Assembly: GCA_934230115.1 (NCBI GenBank)
Contig: CAKQEI010000020.1
Span: 1 to 33,946 of the forward strand
Reading direction: 5' to 3'
DNA length: 33,946 nt
Source of the DNA: an uncultured Prevotella sp.
GTDB lineage: Bacteria > Bacteroidota > Bacteroidia > Bacteroidales > Bacteroidaceae
Shown piece after piece: positions 26,604 through 33,946 of the stretch (position 1 is its first letter; each line of letters begins with the position of its first letter). The position numbers and the translations under genes were made by a program. The notes beneath the pieces were generated by a model. The model was not told the DNA's origin and did no database searches. It saw nothing but the letters and a program-made list of their open reading frames with translations.

Positions 26604-28979
26604 GTGGACACATTACTCTCTACACTCAACTCCAGCCAAAGGGCTGCAGTGGAATATATCGATGGTGCGGAACTCGTGATTGCTGGAGCCGGCTCAGGCA
26701 AGACGCGCGTGCTTACCTACAAGATTGCTTACATGCTTAGCATGGGACTCAAGCCTTGGAGCATCTTAGCGTTGACCTTCACCAACAAAGCTGCCAGAGA
26801 GATGAAGGAGCGAATAGGCAGCCTCGTGGGCCCCGATGCCGCCCATTATCTCAATATGGGCACGTTCCACTCGGTCTTCCTGCGCATTCTCAGGGCTGAG
26901 TCGGAGGTGATAGGACTGAAACGCAATTTTACAATTTTCGACGATGCCGACACCAAGAGTCTTGTCAACTCCATTGTCAAGGAGCTCAAGCTCGACGACA
27001 AATGCTACAAGCCCTCAAGCGTGCTCTCGCGCATCGGAATGGCCAAGAACAACCTTATCACACCCGAGGCTTATGCCGCAGACGGCTCGCTGCTTGAGCG
27101 CGACCATCGAAGCAAGATGCCAAAGTTATGCGACATCTACCGCCTCTACGTACAGCGTTGCCGCATTGCTAATGCTGTCGACTTCGACGACATGCTTATG
27201 TACACCTATATGCTGTTTCGCAACCATCCTGAGGTTTGCAAGAAATATGCCGACCGTTTCAAGTATATTCTCGTTGACGAGTACCAGGACACCAACTATG
27301 CCCAACAATGCATCTTGACATTGCTCACACGCAACCAGAACAATAAGATATGTGTAGTGGGCGACGACGCTCAGAGTATCTATGCCTTCCGTGGAGCCAA
27401 CATCGACAACATTCTGAACTTCCAGAATATCTACAGCGACGCCAAGCTCTTCAAGCTGGAACAGAACTACCGCAGCACTCAGAACATTGTGAATGCTGCC
27501 AACTGCCTTATCAGCCACAACCAGCGCCAAATACAGAAGACTGTCTACAGCGAGAATCCGCAAGGCGACAAGGTGAAGGTGAACGTCACTTACTCCGATC
27601 GCGAGGAGGCAAGCGTTGTGTGCAACGAGATAAAACGACTGCACCGACGCGAGGGAGTGGAATATGGCGACTGTGCCATTCTCTACCGCACCAACGCACA
27701 GAGCCGACTCTTCGAGGACGAGCTGCGACGCGAGAACATTCCCTACCGCATCTATGGCGGAGTGAGCTTCTATCAGCGCAAGGAGATAAAGGACATAATT
27801 GCCTACTTCCGCATGGTGGCCAACCCCGACGACGAGGAGGCCTTGAAGCGAATTATCAACTATCCCAAGCGAGGCATTGGCGCCACATCGGTAGATAAGC
27901 TCATTGCGGCTTCGCGACAGTACAACGTCAGCCTGTGGAGAGTGATCGACAATCCCAAGGCTTATGTCGAGGGACTAAGTTCTGCCACTGCCAAGCGCAT
28001 CGTGGCTTTCCACGACATGATGCAGGTGTATATCGACAGCAGCACAACCACCGATGTCTATATTTTAGGAAAAAGAATAATCGAGGAGACGGGACTTTCG
28101 CAGGAAATATTTGCCGACGGTTCCGTAGATGCCAAGGAGCGAAGGGACAATGTGGAGGAATTTATATCCGGATTGCACGACTTTGTCGACTCCAAGCGCG
28201 AGGAGGATTATGGCGACGAAGTCTACATCTCCAATTTCCTGCAAGAAGTGGCACTGGTGACCGATGCCGACAAGAACAACAACGACGAGAACTCTGCCAA
28301 CAGAGTCTCGCTCATGACCATCCACGCCTCAAAGGGTCTTGAGTTCAACACGGTGTTCATCGTCGGAGTGGAGGAGAACATATTCCCCAGTCCGCGCGCC
28401 TGCGAGTTTCCACGAGAGTTGGAAGAGGAGCGACGCCTATTTTATGTGGCCATCACACGAGCAGAAAAACATTGCTTCATATCCTGCGCCAAGAGCCGCT
28501 ATCAGTATGGCAACATGCTGTTTAATGAGCCAAGCCGATTTCTGCGCGAGCTCGACAGGAATGTGGTCGACGTGAACGGAAAACTCACCACGAACAGAGC
28601 CGAATACGAAGACAATATGTTCAGCAGTCCTTACAACAGAAGTATGCCCACAACACGCGACCCTCAGCGATTCCGAAAGATTGAGCCTGCGCGTGTTAAG
28701 AGCTTCACAAGCAGAAACCCCGAGTACACACAATCTGGCACGCGTTATCCGCAAGCTTCTTCATCTGCTGCCTCTGCGTCGCCAGCATCAGCTTGGCAAG
28801 CTTCGCCCTCTGCCCCTCAACGTCTTGCCGTAGGAATGACCATTGAGCATCAGCGTTTTGGAATGGGAAAAGTAGTGAAAGTGGAAGGCTATGGCGAGAA
28901 CCAAAAAGCAACAGTTGATTTTGAGAATGCTGGAACAAAAACGTTGTTGCTGAAGTTTGCGCGTTATAATATAAAATAA
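26604..28979 (+). CDS. UvrD/PcrA-type superfamily 1 DNA helicase
   Basis: A 791-residue 3'-5' DNA helicase acting in repair and replication. It starts at GTG (26604). SF1 motifs in order: Q-motif LNSSQRAAVEY, motif I AGAGSGKTRVLTYK, Ia TFTNKAAREMKERI, II LVDEYQDTNYAQ, III GDDAQSIYAFRGA, IV LEQNYRST, V MTIHASKGLEFNTVFIVG and VI EERRLFYVAITRAEK. The C-terminal ~100 residues are a Ser/Ala/Pro-rich linker and a Tudor-like end (VGMTIEHQRFGMGKVVKVEG), which in PcrA binds RNA polymerase. Family assignment is sure; UvrD versus PcrA naming is not. Confidence 0.95.
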   Translation: MDTLLSTLNSSQRAAVEYIDGAELVIAGAGSGKTRVLTYKIAYMLSMGLKPWSILALTFTNKAAREMKERIGSLVGPDAAHYLNMGTFHSVFLRILRAESEVIGLKRNFTIFDDADTKSLVNSIVKELKLDDKCYKPSSVLSRIGMAKNNLITPEAYAADGSLLERDHRSKMPKLCDIYRLYVQRCRIANAVDFDDMLMYTYMLFRNHPEVCKKYADRFKYILVDEYQDTNYAQQCILTLLTRNQNNKICVVGDDAQSIYAFRGANIDNILNFQNIYSDAKLFKLEQNYRSTQNIVNAANCLISHNQRQIQKTVYSENPQGDKVKVNVTYSDREEASVVCNEIKRLHRREGVEYGDCAILYRTNAQSRLFEDELRRENIPYRIYGGVSFYQRKEIKDIIAYFRMVANPDDEEALKRIINYPKRGIGATSVDKLIAASRQYNVSLWRVIDNPKAYVEGLSSATAKRIVAFHDMMQVYIDSSTTTDVYILGKRIIEETGLSQEIFADGSVDAKERRDNVEEFISGLHDFVDSKREEDYGDEVYISNFLQEVALVTDADKNNNDENSANRVSLMTIHASKGLEFNTVFIVGVEENIFPSPRACEFPRELEEERRLFYVAITRAEKHCFISCAKSRYQYGNMLFNEPSRFLRELDRNVVDVNGKLTTNRAEYEDNMFSSPYNRSMPTTRDPQRFRKIEPARVKSFTSRNPEYTQSGTRYPQASSSAASASPASAWQASPSAPQRLAVGMTIEHQRFGMGKVVKVEGYGENQKATVDFENAGTKTLLLKFARYNIK

Positions 28980-29002
28980 TCGCTTTATAACAAATAAATT
29001 TA

Positions 29003-29030
29003 GAGGGTATGGCATTCCTGTCATACCCTC
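29003..29030. terminator. Candidate terminator between convergent genes
   Basis: GAGGGTATG (29003-29011) and CATACCCTC (29022-29030) form a perfect 9-bp stem with a 10-base loop between the convergent helicase and glucosaminidase genes. T-runs are weak on both sides. Confidence 0.55.
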
Positions 29031-29037
29031 CTACTAT

Positions 29038-29967
29038 TTAATACACTCTAAGTTTATCGCCAACCCTAATGTTATAATCAGGCGACAAACGATTCTTCTT
29101 GTAAAGGCTCTTCAGTCGAATGCCATATTTCTGTGCAATGGAATACATGCTCTCACCCGCCTTCACCGTATGCGGACGGTTCTTGAAGTTTCGCTCAGCC
29201 TTGTTGCGCTTCTTTTTCAAGTAAATCACGTCGCCATCGTCGAGCGTCTCTCTTTTGTCGCGCTCGTTGTATTTTGCAAGCTTTCGGCCCGAAATGCCCA
29301 GCTCCTTGCCTAGCGACTTGAACGTCTCGCCCTTCTTGGCTATCACGTAGTAGTTGTCGTTATAGGCCTTTATCACATATCTTACCCCATCCGGCCCCGG
29401 ACTCTCCTCCGAGGCGTGCTTGGCTATGAAGCGGTCGTAGGTAGTGGCCCTGTCATATTTGTTAAGACCGTAAAGTTCTATAATCTGCGTCAGCTTCGAG
29501 GCATACTGCGGATTGGTGGCATAGCCACATTGCTTCAGTCCGCGTGCCCAACCGCGGTAGTCGGTGCGCTTCAAACTGAAGAGGCGTGCATAGCGCGACT
29601 GCGTGGCAAGAAAACGGCTATGGTCCTCGTAACTCTGGCGGGCATTGTCGTAGGCACGGAAGCATTCGCCTGCAGCGTCGTCGTCGTGATAAGTGCGCTT
29701 GCCAGTCCATCCGTGGCACTTTATGCCGAAATGGTTGTTGCCCGAACGCGTAAGGTTGCTCCGTCCAGCCGCACTCTCAAACAAGCCTTGCGCAAGCGTG
29801 ATGCTTGCCGGAATGTTGTAGCGTAGCATTTGCTCGATGGCGAGGTCCTTGTATTGGTCGATGTAAGACTGATAAGCCGAATTCCATTTCATCTGAGCCG
29901 AAGCCCCCTGTATGGAAAATAGCAAACAGACAAGAGCAAGCACTACAGAATTGGTTCTTTTATTCAT
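29038..29967 (-). CDS. Secreted glucosaminidase with two LysM domains
   Basis: A 309-residue exported peptidoglycan hydrolase. The signal peptide is SVVLALVCLLFSIQGASA. The catalytic domain (residues ~30-175) is of the mannosyl-glycoprotein endo-beta-N-acetylglucosaminidase type (GH73): AIEQMLRYNIPASITLAQGL, then FESAAGRSNLTRSGNNHFGIKC with the catalytic Glu, and CFRAYDNARQSYEDHSRFL. Two LysM domains follow: one at ~205-255 (YYVIAKKGETFKSLGKELGI) and a stronger one at ~263-309 (HTVKAGESMYSIAQKYGI). It probably trims glycan strands during growth or separation. A TAACTTTG box lies 30 bases upstream. Confidence 0.93.
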   Translation of the reverse strand: MNKRTNSVVLALVCLLFSIQGASAQMKWNSAYQSYIDQYKDLAIEQMLRYNIPASITLAQGLFESAAGRSNLTRSGNNHFGIKCHGWTGKRTYHDDDAAGECFRAYDNARQSYEDHSRFLATQSRYARLFSLKRTDYRGWARGLKQCGYATNPQYASKLTQIIELYGLNKYDRATTYDRFIAKHASEESPGPDGVRYVIKAYNDNYYVIAKKGETFKSLGKELGISGRKLAKYNERDKRETLDDGDVIYLKKKRNKAERNFKNRPHTVKAGESMYSIAQKYGIRLKSLYKKNRLSPDYNIRVGDKLRVY

Positions 29968-29996
29968 TGTTTGTACGGTTTTTTGTATAGTATTTG

Positions 29997-30004
29997 CAAA
30001 GTTA
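29997..30004 (-). promoter_or_regulatory. Candidate -7 box (TAACTTTG) for the glucosaminidase gene
   Basis: On the minus strand TAACTTTG lies 30 bases upstream of the glucosaminidase ATG, in the divergent gap with fabD. The -33 box is not clear. Confidence 0.45.
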
Positions 30005-30059
30005 ATGTTTTTAATTAATAAAACATCATACCGTTATTATGTTTTGTGACATTTTTTTG

Positions 30060-30067
30060 TACCTTTG
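30060..30067 (+). promoter_or_regulatory. Candidate -7 box (TACCTTTG) for fabD
   Basis: TACCTTTG fits TAnnTTTG, ~94 bases before the fabD ATG. A TTTG at 30043-30046 is only 13 bases upstream of it, shorter than the usual 17-23. The 5' UTR region shows no other recognisable element. Confidence 0.45.
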
Positions 30068-30161
30068 CATTTGGTAAATGATGTTACATGGCAAACATGC
30101 GGCATCTGACCCTACTAATATATGATAAGTATAACAATTATATAATAAATCTAAAAAGAAT

Positions 30162-31049
30162 ATGAAAGCATTTGTTTTTCCTGGACAGGGATCACAGTTC
30201 GTAGGTATGGGCAAGGACCTTTACGATACTAACGAAAAGGCTAAGGAACTTTTCGACAAGGCTAACGAAATCCTCGGTTTCAGCATCACCGACATCATGT
30301 TTGCAGGAACCGACGAGGAGCTCAAGCAGACAAAGGTAACTCAGCCTGCCGTCTTCCTCCACAGCGTTATCTCGGCCATTTGTCTTGGCGAGGAGTTCGC
30401 CCCTGCTATGGTAGCAGGCCACTCGCTTGGTGAGTTCTCTGCTCTCGTTGCAGCTGGCGCGCTCAGCTTCGAGGATGGCTTGAAGCTCGTCTACGCACGT
30501 GCTATGGCTATGCAGAAGGCTTGCGAGGCTGCTCCTGGCACAATGGCTGCCGTAATTGGCCTGCCCGACGAGAAGATTGAGGAAATATGCAAGGAGTCGA
30601 GCACCGACGGCAACATCGTGGTTGCTGCCAACTACAACTGCCCGGGTCAGCTCGTAATCAGCGGCAATATCGACGCCATCAACGCTGCCTGCGAGAAGCT
30701 CAAGGCTGCCGGCGCTAAGCGCGCACTTCCGCTCAAGGTGGGTGGTGCCTTCCACTCTCCGTTGATGCAGCCTGCCAAGGAAGAGCTTGAGGAGGCTATC
30801 AAGGCTACAACTGTCTCAGCTCCAAAGTGTCCCGTTTATCAGAACGTCGACGGAATGCCTCACACCAATCCCGAGGAAATCAAGGCCAACCTTATCGCTC
30901 AGCTCACAAGCAGTGTGCACTGGACTACAAGCGTGCAAAACATGATTAAGGACGGTGCCGACGACTTCACAGAATGTGGTCCTGGCAAAGCCCTTCAGGG
31001 TATGATTGGTCGCATCGACAAGAATGTCAGTGCTCACGGCATACTGTAA
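30162..31049 (+). CDS. fabD: Malonyl-CoA:ACP transacylase
   Basis: FabD (295 residues) loads malonyl groups onto acyl carrier protein for fatty-acid synthesis in the cytoplasm. The N-terminus KAFVFPGQGSQFVGMGKDLY, the nucleophile elbow AGHSLGEFSALVAAGAL with its catalytic Ser, and KVGGAFHSPLM with the catalytic His are all present, with QLTSSVHWTTSV and TECGPGKALQGMI at the end. The length is normal. The next gene (GH13 fusion) starts 10 bases later in the same direction, so the two are probably co-transcribed. Confidence 0.97.
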   Translation: MKAFVFPGQGSQFVGMGKDLYDTNEKAKELFDKANEILGFSITDIMFAGTDEELKQTKVTQPAVFLHSVISAICLGEEFAPAMVAGHSLGEFSALVAAGALSFEDGLKLVYARAMAMQKACEAAPGTMAAVIGLPDEKIEEICKESSTDGNIVVAANYNCPGQLVISGNIDAINAACEKLKAAGAKRALPLKVGGAFHSPLMQPAKEELEEAIKATTVSAPKCPVYQNVDGMPHTNPEEIKANLIAQLTSSVHWTTSVQNMIKDGADDFTECGPGKALQGMIGRIDKNVSAHGIL

Positions 31050-31058
31050 TAAATAGTC

Positions 31059-33194
31059 ATGGCTAAACAGAAGATTATTATATATCAGGTCTTTACACGA
31101 CTTTTCGGCAACCGTACCAACGCTTGCAAGCAGAACGGAACGATTGCCGAAAACGGTTGTGGAAAGATGAGCTTCTTCTCTGAAGACATTCTCAAGCAAA
31201 TTAAGGACAAAGGCTACACTCACATCTGGTATACGGGTGTGATACGTCATGGCTCTGCCACCGACTATTCGGCTCACGGCATTCCACGCCAGCATCCTGC
31301 CATCGTCAAGGGTAAGGCAGGCTCGCCCTACGCCATAACCGACTACTACGACATCGACCCCGACATAGCCGACAATGTGGACAACCGCATGGCTGAATTT
31401 GAGCGACTCGTGACTGACAGCCACCGCGCCGGACTCAAGGTGATTATGGACTTTGTGCCAAATCATGTGGCGAGACAGTATAAGTCGGTTGCCAAACCCA
31501 ATGGCGTTGTTGACCTGGGCGAGGACGACGACCCCACAAAGGCTTTCGACGCTAACAACAATTTCTACTATTGTGTGGGCAACGAATTCAACCCGTCGTT
31601 CGACCTCTATGCCGGCGAAAAAGAACCTTACCACGAGAATCCTGCCAAGGCCACTGGCAACGACCATTTCGACGCATGGCCAAGCCGTAACGACTGGTAT
31701 GAGACGGTGAAGCTGAACTATGGCGTGGACTACTGCAACCCTGGCGGCAAGTCGGAACATTTCGACCCTGTGCCCGACACATGGCAGAAAATGCTCGACA
31801 TACTGCTCTATTGGTCGGCTAAGGGTGTCGACGGATTCCGCTGCGACATGGCAGAGATGGTGACAACAGCCTTCTGGACATGGGCCATAGCCAAAGTGAA
31901 GGCGGCTCACCCTGCCATGATTTTCGTGGCAGAGGTATACAATCCCTGGGAATACAAACATTATGTTGACGCTGGTTTCGACTACCTATATGATAAGGTG
32001 GGAATGTACGACACCATGCGCTCCGTAATTTGCGGCAACTGCCCCACATCGCAGATTACAACAGCATGGCAGTGGGTGGACACCATCAACGACCACATGC
32101 TCTACTTCCTTGAGAACCACGACGAGCAGCGCATTGCAAGCGACTTTTTTGCAGGCGACGGCTTCAGAGCTTATCCCGCGCTTGCCGTAAACGTGCTCAT
32201 GCGCTCCAACCCTTTCATGGTTTACGCCGGACAGGAATATGGCGAGCGTGGCATGGACGAGGAGGGATTCAGCGGCAGAGACGGACGCACCACCATCTTC
32301 GACTATTGGACGGTTCCTACGCTTCACCGTGCCTTCGTCACCAATTCGCTGACGGCTGACGAGAAGAACCTTGCGCGACGCTACGACCGCATCCTTCAGA
32401 TTGCCAACACCGAGAAATCGGTGGGCGAGGGCGAGTTCTTCGACCTCATGTACGTCAACGAACACCTGGCTCAGAAGCAGTATGCATTCCTGCGCAAGAC
32501 TGAAGGCGAAATGCTGCTTGTAGTGGCCAACTTCGCAGCCGAGAAGGTGGCTTGCAAGGTGAACATTCCCGAACATGCCTTCGACTTCCTCAAGATTCCA
32601 CACGCGGAGCTTGCGGCTGTCGACCTCATCACAGGCGACAAGCTGAAGGCTGACTTGAAGAAAGGCTCAATGGTGAATGTGGAGGTGGAAGCAACCAATT
32701 GCAGAATACTTAAATTCAACCTGCCTATGGATACTGAAATCGTGTTCAACGAGCACAACAAGGAAGAGTTTCCTCCTGCTCACACAGCCGAGCACTTGCT
32801 CAACCAGACGATGATTCGCCTCTTCGGATGCGGACGTTCGGTGAACGCCCACATTGAGCGCAAGAAGAGTAAGATGACATTCATCCTCGACCACAAGCCC
32901 TCGCGCAAGGAGGAGAAGGCCATCGAGGACCGCATGAACGAGCTTATTGCCGACGACATGCCAGTGAGATACGAGGTTGTCGACCGCGACAATCTGCCCC
33001 CTGGAGTGTCAGCCGACCGTCTGCCCGAGGATGCCTCCAACAAGGTGCGCCTTGTCTGCATTGGCGACTACGACGTGTGCCCCTGCATTGGCAAGCACGT
33101 GAGGTCGACATCGCAGATAGGCAAGTTTGTGATGCTTGGAACCAACTGGGACGAGATGAAGCATGCATTCCGCGTGCGCTTCAAGATTGTGTAA
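31059..33194 (+). CDS. GH13 alpha-amylase fused to an AlaX-like tRNA-editing (SAD) domain
   Basis: A 711-residue cytoplasmic fusion with no signal peptide. Residues ~1-550 are a GH13 alpha-amylase with MDFVPNHV (region I), GFRCDMAEM with nucleophile D263, FVAEVYNPWEY with acid/base E292, and FLENHDEQR with D355; a beta-sandwich end follows. Such enzymes act on intracellular alpha-glucans. Residues ~557-711 match the threonyl/alanyl-tRNA synthetase second additional (AlaX) domain: HTAEHLLNQTM (H575, H579), EDRMNELIADDMPVRYE, VRLVCIGDYD and CPCIGKHV (C676, H680), i.e. the complete HxxxH...CxxxH metal site that hydrolyses mischarged tRNA-Ala. An in-frame ATG (codon 557, 32727) sits at the junction and could start a separate editing protein, but no stop or SD separates the two. 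The amylase part alone has the usual length. Confidence 0.88.
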   Translation: MAKQKIIIYQVFTRLFGNRTNACKQNGTIAENGCGKMSFFSEDILKQIKDKGYTHIWYTGVIRHGSATDYSAHGIPRQHPAIVKGKAGSPYAITDYYDIDPDIADNVDNRMAEFERLVTDSHRAGLKVIMDFVPNHVARQYKSVAKPNGVVDLGEDDDPTKAFDANNNFYYCVGNEFNPSFDLYAGEKEPYHENPAKATGNDHFDAWPSRNDWYETVKLNYGVDYCNPGGKSEHFDPVPDTWQKMLDILLYWSAKGVDGFRCDMAEMVTTAFWTWAIAKVKAAHPAMIFVAEVYNPWEYKHYVDAGFDYLYDKVGMYDTMRSVICGNCPTSQITTAWQWVDTINDHMLYFLENHDEQRIASDFFAGDGFRAYPALAVNVLMRSNPFMVYAGQEYGERGMDEEGFSGRDGRTTIFDYWTVPTLHRAFVTNSLTADEKNLARRYDRILQIANTEKSVGEGEFFDLMYVNEHLAQKQYAFLRKTEGEMLLVVANFAAEKVACKVNIPEHAFDFLKIPHAELAAVDLITGDKLKADLKKGSMVNVEVEATNCRILKFNLPMDTEIVFNEHNKEEFPPAHTAEHLLNQTMIRLFGCGRSVNAHIERKKSKMTFILDHKPSRKEEKAIEDRMNELIADDMPVRYEVVDRDNLPPGVSADRLPEDASNKVRLVCIGDYDVCPCIGKHVRSTSQIGKFVMLGTNWDEMKHAFRVRFKIV

Positions 33195-33263
33195 AAACTG
33201 AGCTTCGCAAGGCTCAAAAAGTATAAGAAAACAACGATTTGTTTAATTAAATATTAATTTATC

Positions 33264-33946
33264 ATGACAGAAAACAGACAAACACTCAACCGCAACTTGG
33301 CACAGATGCTCAAGGGCGGCGTTATTATGGACGTTACTACTCCTGAACAGGCAAAGATTGCTGAAGAGGCTGGTGCTTGCGCCGTTATGGCACTTGAGCG
33401 CATTCCTGCTGACATCCGCGCAGCTGGCGGCGTTTCACGTATGAGCGACCCAAAGATGATCAAGGGCATCCAGGAAGCCGTTTCCATCCCAGTAATGGCT
33501 AAGTGCCGTATTGGTCATTTCGCAGAGGCACAGATTCTCCAGGCTATTGAAATCGACTATATCGACGAGAGCGAGGTTTTGTCACCCGCTGATGATGTTT
33601 ACCATATCGACAAAAATAAGTTTGACGTGCCTTTCGTTTGTGGCGCAAGAAATCTTGGCGAGGCTCTCCGCCGCATTGCCGAGGGTGCTACTATGATTCG
33701 CACAAAGGGCGAGCCGGGCACTGGCGACATCGTGCAGGCTGTGCGCCACATGCGTATGATGCAGAGCGAGATCCGTCGTCTCGTTTCTATGTCTGAGGAT
33801 GAGCTCTACGAGGCTGCAAAGCAGCTTCAGGTGCCTTACGACCTCGTGAAGTATGTTCACGAGAATGGCAAGTTGCCTGTAGTGAATTTCGCTGCCGGTG
33901 GTGTGGCTACTCCTGCCGACGCTGCTCTCATGATGCAGCTTGGCGC
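33264..33946 (+). CDS. pdxS: Pyridoxal 5'-phosphate synthase, PdxS subunit (3' end outside the window)
   Basis: The frame starts at ATG 33264 and runs off the window end after 227 codons (the family is ~290). PdxS builds PLP from ribose 5-phosphate, glyceraldehyde 3-phosphate and ammonia supplied by Pdx[93 protein letters not shown] and [11 protein letters not shown] are hallmark segments, including the catalytic lysines. pdxT is expected nearby but is not visible. It follows the GH13 fusion by 69 bases. Confidence 0.97.
   Translation, partial: MTENRQTLNRNLAQMLKGGVIMDVTTPEQAKIAEEAGACAVMALERIPADIRAAGGVSRMSDPKMIKGIQEAVSIPVMAKCRIGHFAEAQILQAIEIDYIDESEVLSPADDVYHIDKNKFDVPFVCGARNLGEALRRIAEGATMIRTKGEPGTGDIVQAVRHMRMMQSEIRRLVSMSEDELYEAAKQLQVPYDLVKYVHENGKLPVVNFAAGGVATPADAALMMQLG

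Noticed and set aside
30816..31961. 381-codon minus-strand ORF opposite fabD and the GH13 gene
   Set aside because: It overlaps two confidently identified genes antiparallel and has no recognisable domain; a codon-bias shadow.

Overview
The window looks like chromosomal DNA from a Bacteroidales bacterium of the Prevotella/Segatella type. Three things point there. The housekeeping proteins are Bacteroidetes-like: class III fructose-bisphosphatase, a bifunctional HisIE, a eukaryote-like ProRS, an AspT-type transporter and OmpA-type lipoproteins. Most starts lack a Shine-Dalgarno sequence. Several intergenic regions carry the Bacteroidetes -7 promoter box TAnnTTTG. This placement is by recognition only; no database search was possible.

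Region 1 (1-2844) is accessory-looking and AT-rich. It holds the tail of an unidentified gene, a fusion of a macro-like ADP-ribose domain with an ADP-ribosylglycohydrolase, and a broken radical-SAM remnant. It also has a strong hairpin followed by 11-nt tandem repeats, a ~345-bp element with 31-nt terminal inverted repeats (MITE-like), a well-formed promoter with no gene behind it, short direct repeats, and a terminator.

Region 2 (2845-19437) is a long minus-strand block. In transcription order it holds a small lipoprotein, an ABC-F ATPase, hisH-hisA-hisF-hisIE, ftsE, lysC, then the tightly packed lysA - glycosyltransferase - unknown GT-like protein - fbp - GNAT acetyltransferase, followed by an ACT-domain regulator, a PFL/UPF0210 protein and mnmE. 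It covers part of histidine synthesis, both ends of the aspartate-to-lysine route, gluconeogenesis and tRNA modification.

Region 3 (19629-26537) alternates strands. It contains an RluA pseudouridine synthase and a J-domain protein (plus), an AspT/YidE-family transporter and prolyl-tRNA synthetase (minus, with a structured leader or small ORF between them), then an OmpA-type lipoprotein and a monofunctional transglycosylase (plus), both envelope functions.

Region 4 (26604-33946) contains a UvrD/PcrA-type helicase, a LysM-bearing glucosaminidase on the opposite strand, and then fabD, a GH13 amylase and the start of pdxS. The amylase is the most striking gene: its C-terminus is fused in frame to an AlaX-like tRNA-editing (SAD) domain that keeps the metal-binding HxxxH and CxxxH motifs.

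I saw no rRNA, tRNA, CRISPR array or intact transposase.
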